DNA of 14,100 nt from Promethearchaeota archaeon (GTDB lineage: Archaea; Asgardarchaeota; Lokiarchaeia; Sigyniarchaeales; SOKP01). Below the pieces are notes generated by a model. It was not told the origin of the DNA, did no database searches, and saw nothing but the letters and a program-made list of their open reading frames with translations. Below are positions 1 through 5,509 of this stretch, piece after piece. The position numbers and the translations under genes are program-made. Each line of letters opens with the position of its first letter. The first letter of the stretch is position 1. The stretch is taken from positions 1-14,100 of the forward strand of contig JAUWHC010000026.1 of assembly GCA_030606095.1 (NCBI GenBank). The letters are read 5' to 3'.

Positions 1-244
1 GAACCTTCAAGAATGGTACGATATCGTTCAATCAAACGCTTCAGACCCTGTATTCGTGCTCGTTGGTGGAAAGGTCGATTTAGCTGACGCTAGACGAACT
101 GTTAAGCGAGAAGAAGCTGAGGAGTTTCAGAAAGAACATGACATCCGTTTTCTTTTTGAAACGAGCTCAAAATCGGGTGAAAATAATAAGATTATATTTG
201 AAATGTTAATTAAAGAAATACAAAAAAAAATGGGTTTGGGTTAA
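1..244 (+). CDS. Small GTPase of the Ras/Rab superfamily, C-terminal part (5' truncated)
   Basis: Reading from base 2, the frame is open from the window edge to TAA at 242-244 and gives about 80 residues of a Ras/Rab-type G domain; the P-loop and switch regions lie outside the window. Visible parts are the hydrophobic strand FVLVG leading into the G4 motif, the usual post-G4 DL...R.V..EEAEEF helix, the G5 motif ETSSKSG (ETSAKxG in Rab/Ras) and the final helix IIFEMLIKEIQKK. G4 reads G-G-K-V-D instead of the usual (G)-N-K-x-D, so the guanine-contacting asparagine is a glycine. The protein ends in MGLG with no cysteine, so no C-terminal prenylation signal is present. Such GTPases are numerous in Asgard archaea and are thought to act in membrane or cytoskeletal regulation; the role here is unknown. 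It is convergent with the FrhB-like gene, with a 5-base gap. Confidence 0.9.
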   Translation, partial: NLQEWYDIVQSNASDPVFVLVGGKVDLADARRTVKREEAEEFQKEHDIRFLFETSSKSGENNKIIFEMLIKEIQKKMGLG

Positions 245-249
245 TTACT

Positions 250-1191
250 TTACTCTAGTAAGTCTTTGAATTCATCTATGTTTAAATGCAAATATTTAGC
301 AGTAATTAAATCTCTACCTAACAAATTTAAGAAGTTTTTCTTTCTCTTCTTATTTATGAACTTTTTCATTTCGCTAAGATCGGGCTCTTTATTGGTAACT
401 TCGATTAATTTCTTCTTTATTGCGTGGTCTACGACTTTTTGACCTACATCAGTCCTAACAATCAAAAACGATTCTCCAGAACCTTTAGGTGCGCCCCATG
501 GACTATAAGAAATATCAGAAAACTCTGCAGTGTAATCAGTACAATATTTACAGCCCGCCATTCCACCAGAAGAGCAAGCAAAGCCTATCTTTAGGGAAGT
601 ACGTTCTGCCCCCGTGTTAAAATCGCTTGTTAAAATTTTTGCAAGACCTTGAAGATGACATGGATTCGCTATAATACCAATATCCCGCTTTCTATCCAAA
701 TAAGCTCTTCCAATTCCAGTGATTAAAGGCCCAGCGTTTTGATTGGGATTGTTAGGAATGTATTGCTTAGCATCCTTCGCGCTATCAACAACTACAGGAA
801 AAGCGACAGGTGGTTTTTTGCTTTTAGGTTTGCTCAAAACAAAATGTTTAACAATTCCAGAGTCGAATGCGGCTGAAACTAAATTGTATAAAATCTCATC
901 TTTATTTTTGGATTTAACCTGAATTATATCTTTATAAACCCCAACAGCTAAGTCAACGCGATTTTGACCGAACATTTTTTGTTCAATTTCGGAAACAGGA
1001 AGGAAACTTCGTGGGCATGCATTATAGCACAAACCAACAGTCTCAGCACATTCGTCAACGACATAAGCTAATCCCGTTTCTTTATTAAAATCCATATGTG
1101 GGCAAAACGCGTTACAACTTCCGCAATGAATGCATAAACCAGCATAAATTACTTCATTTTCAAGTTCTTGACTAGATTTTTCAATCTTCAT
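250..1191 (-). CDS. FrhB/FdhB-family protein (coenzyme F420 hydrogenase/dehydrogenase beta subunit-like)
   Basis: A 313-residue protein of the family that includes FrhB of F420-reducing hydrogenase and FdhB of formate dehydrogenase, which bind FAD and [4Fe-4S] clusters and pass electrons to or from F420. The N terminus has a ferredoxin-like C20-x2-C23-x2-C26-x3-C30-P motif and a second cysteine group (C48, C55, C59-P). The FrhB C-terminal domain shows NPCHLQGL around C178, then C206, a C214-x2-C217-x-D pair, an S-D-I-S-Y-S-P-W-G-A-P stretch and a following V-R-T. ATG at 1191 is the first in-frame start and leaves the first cysteine motif near residue 20, as usual. No catalytic partner subunit (hydrogenase, Fdh, GltD-like) is adjacent, so it is either an orphan F420-linked oxidoreductase or pairs with something encoded elsewhere. 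Family assignment is firm; electron partner and physiological reaction are not known. Confidence 0.88.
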   Translation of the reverse strand: MKIEKSSQELENEVIYAGLCIHCGSCNAFCPHMDFNKETGLAYVVDECAETVGLCYNACPRSFLPVSEIEQKMFGQNRVDLAVGVYKDIIQVKSKNKDEILYNLVSAAFDSGIVKHFVLSKPKSKKPPVAFPVVVDSAKDAKQYIPNNPNQNAGPLITGIGRAYLDRKRDIGIIANPCHLQGLAKILTSDFNTGAERTSLKIGFACSSGGMAGCKYCTDYTAEFSDISYSPWGAPKGSGESFLIVRTDVGQKVVDHAIKKKLIEVTNKEPDLSEMKKFINKKRKKNFLNLLGRDLITAKYLHLNIDEFKDLLE

Positions 1192-1268
1192 TTAATTAGA
1201 CACTTTAATATGTATAATTTTTATAGATAAAAATTAGTTTTATAAAATGGAACATAAAATATAAAGCT

Positions 1269-1286
1269 AGTGTGAATATTCACACT
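1269..1286. promoter_or_regulatory. Perfect 18-bp palindrome, candidate operator
   Basis: AGTGTGAATATTCACACT is identical to its own reverse complement over all 18 bases. It lies in the 241-base region between the divergent FrhB-like gene (start 1191) and Roadblock gene (start 1433), about 78 bases upstream of the FrhB-like start. It contains G and C, so it is not explained by AT-rich composition alone. The position just downstream of a candidate minus-strand TATA box suggests a binding site for a dimeric repressor. Binding is inferred. Confidence 0.5.
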
Positions 1287-1322
1287 CTCTACTTTCTAAG
1301 CCCAAAACCGCATAAATTAAGG

Positions 1323-1336
1323 TTTAAAAATTTCGG
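1323..1336 (-). promoter_or_regulatory. Candidate BRE/TATA promoter of the FrhB-like gene
   Basis: Read on the minus strand, CCGAAA (1336-1331) is followed directly by TTTTTAAA (1330-1323), the arrangement of an archaeal BRE plus TATA box. A start about 25 bases further would fall near 1300, giving a leader of roughly 100 bases that includes the 18-bp palindrome. Assignment is by motif and position only. Confidence 0.35.
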
Positions 1337-1365
1337 CATTTTTATTTTATACCCCTAGCAAACAC

Positions 1366-1376
1366 ATATATATTTA
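1366..1376 (+). promoter_or_regulatory. Candidate TATA box of the Roadblock gene
   Basis: ATATATATTTA lies 57-67 bases before the ATG at 1433, which would place transcription start near 1395-1400 with a short leader. Other AT-rich stretches nearby could also serve, so the assignment is weak. Confidence 0.3.
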
Positions 1377-1432
1377 GGATTCCTAATATTTTCTTGTTAA
1401 ATTATTTTTAACCGAAATCTAAGGTCCTATTT

Positions 1433-1813
1433 ATGATGTCTAATCTAGAAGAATACCTAGAAAATATATGTAAGAAAAATGTAGGAATTAGCGCAATCAT
1501 AGTTGTGGGTAATGAAGGCTTACCCATTGCTTCTTTTGTAGATGAAAACACCGACCGTACGCTTATTGCCGCGATAGGTGCAGCTCTAAGGTGGATAGGA
1601 AGACAATTTATTGGTGAAATAATAGCTGGTAATCTAAAACGAATATTAATTGATTGTTCTAATGGGGCAATATTAATACAACCGTTAAACCACTATGGAA
1701 TCTTACTTGCTTCATGTAAAAGCGCCACTTTATTAAACGAACTTGACATTGAATTTATCGAGTCTTATTTTTCGTCTAATCCCCCAGATTCGGTAAATAG
1801 CATAATAATGTAA
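1433..1813 (+). CDS. Roadblock/LC7 domain protein
   Basis: A 126-residue protein consisting almost entirely of one Roadblock/LC7 (MglB-like) domain: an N-terminal helix (about residues 4-15), the strand and turn ISAIIVVGNEGLPIAS (about 19-34), a long central helix (AAIGAALRWIGRQF, about 46-59), further strands (KRILIDCSNGAILIQPL, then YGILLASC) and a C-terminal helix. Roadblock domains dimerise and serve as platforms or regulators for small GTPases (MglA/MglB, Ragulator, dynein light chain 7), and many copies are known in Asgard genomes. A partial small GTPase lies 1.2 kb upstream, but the two are not adjacent, so a functional pair is only a guess. ATG codons at 1433 and 1436 are both possible starts. 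No signal peptide or membrane segment is present. Confidence 0.88.
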   Translation: MMSNLEEYLENICKKNVGISAIIVVGNEGLPIASFVDENTDRTLIAAIGAALRWIGRQFIGEIIAGNLKRILIDCSNGAILIQPLNHYGILLASCKSATLLNELDIEFIESYFSSNPPDSVNSIIM

Positions 1814-1870
1814 GCTTAAGTAATTTAGAGAATGAAATAATTTTTACATATTGAAATTATTAGATGTTAA

Positions 1871-1936
1871 GTCTATTGTTGCATTTTATACCTCTCGGGT
1901 AAAATGCTTAGAAAACGTAAGAAATGAAGAATAGAC
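1871..1936. other. Nested inverted repeat in a convergent gap, possible terminator or structured RNA
   Basis: An inner perfect 8-bp stem (GCATTTTA at 1881-1888 with TAAAATGC at 1900-1907, 11-base loop TACCTCTCGGG) is enclosed by an outer pairing of 1871-1880 with 1927-1936 (GTCTATT/AATAGAC plus two more pairs after one mismatch). The element sits between the stop codons of the Roadblock gene (+) and the winged-helix gene (-). It could end transcription from both sides or be a small structured RNA. No known RNA family was recognised. Confidence 0.4.
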
Positions 1937-1944
1937 CAAGCCAT

Positions 1945-2235
1945 TTAGCATTCCTTTTCATCATCTTTTAAAAAACGAGAACAAGTATCGTCCAATTTCT
2001 TTATTATATGATTTCGATCTTTCCATATAATCCATGTGCTTCCTGATTTTTCAAAATGAAATCCATCGTATTCTTCTTTTATTTTAGTTAACGTTTTTTT
2101 CACGAAGCTCCACGAAAATCTGGTTTTCTCAACTACTTCAGCGATTGCGATTGGATGATTCAGTTCAAGATTATTGTTAAAAAAATCAATAATTTTTTGG
2201 AAACCCGTTTTAGGAGCTGAATCTTTTTCATTCAT
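1945..2235 (-). CDS. Small winged-helix DNA-binding protein
   Basis: A 96-residue protein whose pattern fits a winged helix-turn-helix: helix 1 (GFQKIIDFFNNN, about 11-22), helix 2 (IAIAEVVEKT, about 29-38), a recognition-type helix with the turn FSWSFVKKTLTKIKEEY (about 40-56), then the wing (FHFEKSGSTWIIWK). The recognition helix and the wing strand ending in W-I-I-W are characteristic. The C terminus is acidic with two cysteines and a final EKEC. It resembles small archaeal wHTH transcription factors and has no sensor domain, so its ligand and target are unknown. It is encoded alone, on the minus strand downstream of the HADH gene, with a 119-base gap between them. The 18-bp palindrome at 1269-1286 is a nearby possible target, but this is speculative. 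Confidence 0.7.
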   Translation of the reverse strand: MNEKDSAPKTGFQKIIDFFNNNLELNHPIAIAEVVEKTRFSWSFVKKTLTKIKEEYDGFHFEKSGSTWIIWKDRNHIIKKLDDTCSRFLKDDEKEC

Positions 2236-2354
2236 TTTTCTTGAAGAAATAATAGTATCGATTATTTAGATTAATACATGCGGTAAATTAATATTTATTC
2301 TTGAAAAATTATTTACTTAAAATTTTGATATCTTAATTTTAGCTTTATGATAGA

Positions 2355-3545
2355 TTATTTTCTCATTTTTAGAAAATTACCAGATTTCATTAAGTTGCAC
2401 GGTCTAAAATAGGCTATTCCAGTAAATTCTGAAAGATCATCTAACATCTGAGACCATTTTTCGTAATTCTTTTTACCGGCTCCAAAAGGTCCGGGCATGT
2501 CCATTCCAGCTAACATAGTATCGTCAATTATTTTATATCCAGAAACAATTTTTTCCTCTAATAATCTACAACCTTCGTTTAATTGGATTGCGTAATAGTG
2601 TTCTGGACTAAATAATCCTGCTTTTTCATAAAAGCTAATTTTTGGCTTTCCTTCAAACCACTCATAAATACCTTTTCCCGATTTTCTCCCAAAATTTCCA
2701 GCTTTAAGAAGATTTGTGAGCGTTTTACCTGGGGCAAATTCTGGTGATATCTCTTTGACAAAATAATTCATAACATCGCAAACAACATCCAAACCTAAGT
2801 AATCCCATTTAGCTAAGGGCCCTAATTCAGGGGAAGATACAAAATCACTGTCAATTTTTTCATAAGGTATTCCTTTATCCGTAGCCATATCTAAAACCCA
2901 ATTAAAAAGGAGACTTGTCGCAATGGTTAAGCGGTTTACAATAAAACCTGGACTTTCTTTTTCTATTTTTGCGATATATCTTTTGCCTTTGAGCGCTGGT
3001 AACTTTTGACCAATTGCTATTCCCAAGTTAAACGCTTCTTGAGTTGTTTTTTCTCCTTTTATTAATTCAATTAATCGGAGTAATGGAATAGGCGTAAAAA
3101 AATGCATCCCAATTACTTGTTCGGGTCTGTTTGACGCTTCGGCGATTTTAGAAATGCTCATCGTTGATGTATTTGTTGCTAATACAGCATGTTCTGGCGC
3201 GTGTTGCCCTAATTCTTTGAATAAGTCTTGCTTTAATCCCATTACTTCGGGTATCGCTTCTACGATAAAATCTGCTTCTTTAATAGAATTAATTAGATTT
3301 TTATCAATAACGAGGTTTTTAATTAGAGAGAGCGTGGTTAATCCTTGGCCTAGCTTTCCTTTAGATTCAATTTTTTCTATACCAAGTTTAATAAATTTTT
3401 TCGCGTTATTTAGAGCATTTTCGTTGATGTCGTTCAAAATAACCTCGTCAAATATATCTGACATTAAAGCAACTTGGGCTATTTCCCTCCCCATAGTTCC
3501 CGCACCAACAACCGTAAATGTTTTAATAAGACTTAAATCAACCAT
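2355..3545 (-). CDS. 3-hydroxyacyl-CoA dehydrogenase, long single-function form
   Basis: NAD-dependent oxidation of 3-hydroxyacyl-CoA to 3-ketoacyl-CoA, as in beta-oxidation or its reversal. With the ATG at 3545 (396 aa; TTG at 3557 would add four residues), the Rossmann fold has GAGTMG at residues 14-19 and a NAD-ribose acidic region around LNDIN (37-41). The catalytic set is in place: S127 in NTSTMS, H148 in GMHFFTP and E160 in RLIELI, with spacings of 21 and 12 residues that match the human enzyme as I recall it. GFIVNR is at 200-205 and GRKSGKGIYEW at 286-296. The family core is about 280-290 residues. Here about 100 more follow (300-396), resembling the second C-terminal half seen in archaeal and FadB-type proteins, and no enoyl-CoA hydratase domain is fused. 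It lies on the same strand as the presenilin gene, 75 bases downstream of its stop, so cotranscription is possible. Confidence 0.92.
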   Translation of the reverse strand: MVDLSLIKTFTVVGAGTMGREIAQVALMSDIFDEVILNDINENALNNAKKFIKLGIEKIESKGKLGQGLTTLSLIKNLVIDKNLINSIKEADFIVEAIPEVMGLKQDLFKELGQHAPEHAVLATNTSTMSISKIAEASNRPEQVIGMHFFTPIPLLRLIELIKGEKTTQEAFNLGIAIGQKLPALKGKRYIAKIEKESPGFIVNRLTIATSLLFNWVLDMATDKGIPYEKIDSDFVSSPELGPLAKWDYLGLDVVCDVMNYFVKEISPEFAPGKTLTNLLKAGNFGRKSGKGIYEWFEGKPKISFYEKAGLFSPEHYYAIQLNEGCRLLEEKIVSGYKIIDDTMLAGMDMPGPFGAGKKNYEKWSQMLDDLSEFTGIAYFRPCNLMKSGNFLKMRK

Positions 3546-3604
3546 TATATCTTTCAACTTTTAGAATTTTTAATTAATAAAGAACGAAATTTATCAATCT
3601 ATTA

Positions 3605-3627
3605 TATATGAAATCGAAAATCATATA
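3605..3627. other. Small inverted repeat over the presenilin-like stop codon
   Basis: TATATGA (3605-3611) and TCATATA (3621-3627) form a 7-bp stem with a 9-base loop. The stop codon (TGA on the minus strand at 3621-3623) lies in one arm. The arm 3603-3609 is also AT-rich enough to act as a TATA element about 60 bases before the dehydrogenase ATG. It may be a terminator, a promoter element or chance in AT-rich DNA. Confidence 0.25.
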
Positions 3628-4688
3628 AAAAAGATATTTATTACAAATTGAGATAATAAAAAAGCACCTATGCCTAAGAAAATAGAAATTGGGAGCCCGG
3701 GCAAAATTTTATTCTTTTTTAATCCTGATATTGTAATTCCTGTTCCGATCAGAATTGCAACTGTGGTTAAAATCATAATTATTACATTATTTGTATAAAT
3801 AAGGACGCTGGAAGTAAGTAAACTGTAAAAAGCCAAATCTCCGATACCAATCTCTAGACTAGAGGTATCGTAGATCGACTCACCGTTTTTAATTTTTTCC
3901 TTTATTTCTGCTTTTGTTAAGCTATCTTCATCGTCATTTTGAGAAGCTATATCTATCATAACTTTAATTGGACCATGTTTATAAAGAACGCCAAAGATAT
4001 CCCAAAGCGAGATGCCAATTAATATAGCTAACGTGCTCCAAAAGGGCAAAATAATACTCATCGAAGCACTAATTAATAAACTGACATATAAAACGATTAT
4101 GTTTTTTGTATTAATTGATTTTGAAGTAAAGTATTTGTAGAGTAGTAGAGAGACTAAAATTGTCGTTAATATTGGCAAGAAGATATTAATAAATAGATAA
4201 TAAAGGTTCAAAACGAAAGGAGTTTCAGGAAATTGAACAAAGATTAAATATATAATTACCTCGGAAAACATAAGAGTCATAAAGAAACTTATAAAACCAA
4301 AACTCACTCCAAAAATGTATTTTAAAACGTCTATTCCAAATTTTTTTATAAAAAAGACGATAACAAACGCTGAAACTACTGCCACTATAGTGAAAATAAC
4401 TCCGTTCAATACGACGGCCAAGGCACCAAATTCGTCTTCAGGGAAGTAGCTTTCTTCAATCTGAATACCCGCAACAAAAAATGTGAGATAGGCTAAAATA
4501 GCAGCAAAAACAATAACTATTACAATAGGTAAAGGGTATAACACAGATTTAATTCTGTATGTAGGTAGAAAGTGAGGTATTAAATCCTTTTCTACTACTT
4601 CTTTTTGCTTCTCGTTAATTTCCAAATTTAATTGAGCATCTCTTTGGTCATCGTCTTGAGAATTTATTGTTTTAGGGTTATCCGACAT
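3621..4688 (-). CDS. Presenilin-family intramembrane aspartyl protease (archaeal presenilin homologue)
   Basis: A 355-residue membrane protein of the presenilin/signal peptide peptidase (A22) family. After a charged, soluble N terminus (1-45), about nine membrane segments can be drawn: roughly 51-73, 91-113, 121-142, 143-153, 158-184, 196-213, 215-236, 281-299 and 301-320 followed by 331-354. Catalytic aspartates are D230 in LWDIFGVL (the YD motif, with W replacing Y) and D284 in GIGD (GxGD motif) followed by LAFYSLL. The PAL motif appears as PGLPIS (330-335). The core and the K-H-G-P stretch after the first aspartate recall human presenilin (YD...KGP, GLGDFIFYS, PALPIS) more than SPP. The loop between the aspartates is short (about 45 residues). 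Substrates are unknown; the family cleaves transmembrane helices of single-pass proteins. It is divergent from the archaemetzincin gene. Confidence 0.9.
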   Translation of the reverse strand: MSDNPKTINSQDDDQRDAQLNLEINEKQKEVVEKDLIPHFLPTYRIKSVLYPLPIVIVIVFAAILAYLTFFVAGIQIEESYFPEDEFGALAVVLNGVIFTIVAVVSAFVIVFFIKKFGIDVLKYIFGVSFGFISFFMTLMFSEVIIYLIFVQFPETPFVLNLYYLFINIFLPILTTILVSLLLYKYFTSKSINTKNIIVLYVSLLISASMSIILPFWSTLAILIGISLWDIFGVLYKHGPIKVMIDIASQNDDEDSLTKAEIKEKIKNGESIYDTSSLEIGIGDLAFYSLLTSSVLIYTNNVIIMILTTVAILIGTGITISGLKKNKILPGLPISIFLGIGAFLLSQFVINIFFI

Positions 4689-4807
4689 TGCAATATTAGG
4701 AAAGATTTTTATAATAATTATTTAAACTAATAAAATTATTAATACCTTAAATAGATAATAATTATGTATAAAAAAAGAGTATAATCGTTTGTTAAAACTA
4801 TTTTATT
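4689..4807. promoter_or_regulatory. Shared divergent promoter region, presenilin-like / archaemetzincin
   Basis: This 119-base, very AT-rich gap holds the starts of two divergent protease genes. A plausible TATA element for the plus-strand gene is the TGTATAAAAAAA stretch around 4765-4776, about 32 bases before the ATG at 4808, implying a short or absent leader. No clear Shine-Dalgarno sequence is visible at 4808. An AATAATTATT palindrome near 4711-4722 is likely compositional. Confidence 0.3.
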
Positions 4808-5509
4808 ATGTCAAAATTTCAAATTGGTAAAGATATTTCAAATAAGCAAACTCTAGCATTACCAATAAGGCAATCTACTTATAGACAAATTATTTTTCCA
4901 TGTCATTTGGGAATTATTTCTATAGGTAATGTTTCAACTTCTATGTTAAACAAGTTGAGATTTCATTTGGATCAAGCATTCGATTCTTTTTTTTTTGACA
5001 TTCAGTTTATAGAAGATACAAATTTACACCCTGATATGTTTGAATTAGGGGTTAAGGAGGAGTATAATTTATTAAATAAATCTTCAGAAAAGGTCCTCCT
5101 CCAACCAACTAATAAATTTTATGAAATTATTGTTGATAAAAAATTTGAATATAATTTCGATATTGGCGTAGGATTGACAAATTTACCAATCTATTCTAGT
5201 AGTAATGAAAACTTATTATTTCTGTTTGGAGAGGCTCATATCAAATACATGTGTGCTATAGTGTCTACTCATAACCTGATAGATTTGTTTAATCCTGAAA
5301 ATCATAAATTGAAAAAGATAGAAAGGAGGATCTATAAAGAAGTAATTCATGAAATTGGACATTTAATATTAGATTGTGGGCATTGCCTTAACGATTATTG
5401 TGTTATGCGCTTCTCTAAAAATATTAAAGAAATTGATAGTAAATCTATTTATCTATGTGAGAAATGTAAATTAAAACTAGAAAAAGTTAGAGAGAGAAAT
5501 AATTTTTAA
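4808..5509 (+). CDS. amzA: Archaemetzincin-type zinc metalloprotease with an altered HExxH motif region
   Basis: A 233-residue member of the archaemetzincin family. The zinc-site region is H181-E-I-G-H185-LILDCG-H192-C193, then C198-V-M200 and a C217-x2-C220 pair. This matches the family pattern (HExxHxxGxxHC, C-x4-C-x-M, then CxxC, which holds a structural zinc) except that six rather than five residues separate the second and third histidines, and the usual Gly three positions after H185 is Leu. Upstream, GVGLTNLPIY (120-129), LFLFGEA (137-143) and CAIVST (149-154) match the family's beta-sheet and edge-strand region. There is no signal peptide or membrane segment, so it is probably cytoplasmic. 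Substrates of archaemetzincins are poorly known. Its stop codon overlaps that of the convergent glycosyltransferase (bases 5506-5509). The family call is firm; catalytic activity is uncertain because of the expanded motif. Confidence 0.85.
   Translation: MSKFQIGKDISNKQTLALPIRQSTYRQIIFPCHLGIISIGNVSTSMLNKLRFHLDQAFDSFFFDIQFIEDTNLHPDMFELGVKEEYNLLNKSSEKVLLQPTNKFYEIIVDKKFEYNFDIGVGLTNLPIYSSSNENLLFLFGEAHIKYMCAIVSTHNLIDLFNPENHKLKKIERRIYKEVIHEIGHLILDCGHCLNDYCVMRFSKNIKEIDSKSIYLCEKCKLKLEKVRERNNF

Noticed and set aside
1192..2354. tRNA or box C/D small RNA in the intergenic gaps
   Set aside because: No cloverleaf, T-loop GTTCRA pattern or paired C/D boxes could be found by eye in these gaps or the later ones.
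2579..2761. Minus-strand frame of 60 codons inside the dehydrogenase gene in another phase
   Set aside because: It overlaps the conserved C-terminal part of the dehydrogenase in a different reading phase and has no independent support.
3154..3564. Open frame of 136 codons on the plus strand, antisense to the 3-hydroxyacyl-CoA dehydrogenase gene
   Set aside because: The minus-strand frame carries all HADH motifs; the antisense frame has no family features and is a by-product of codon use.
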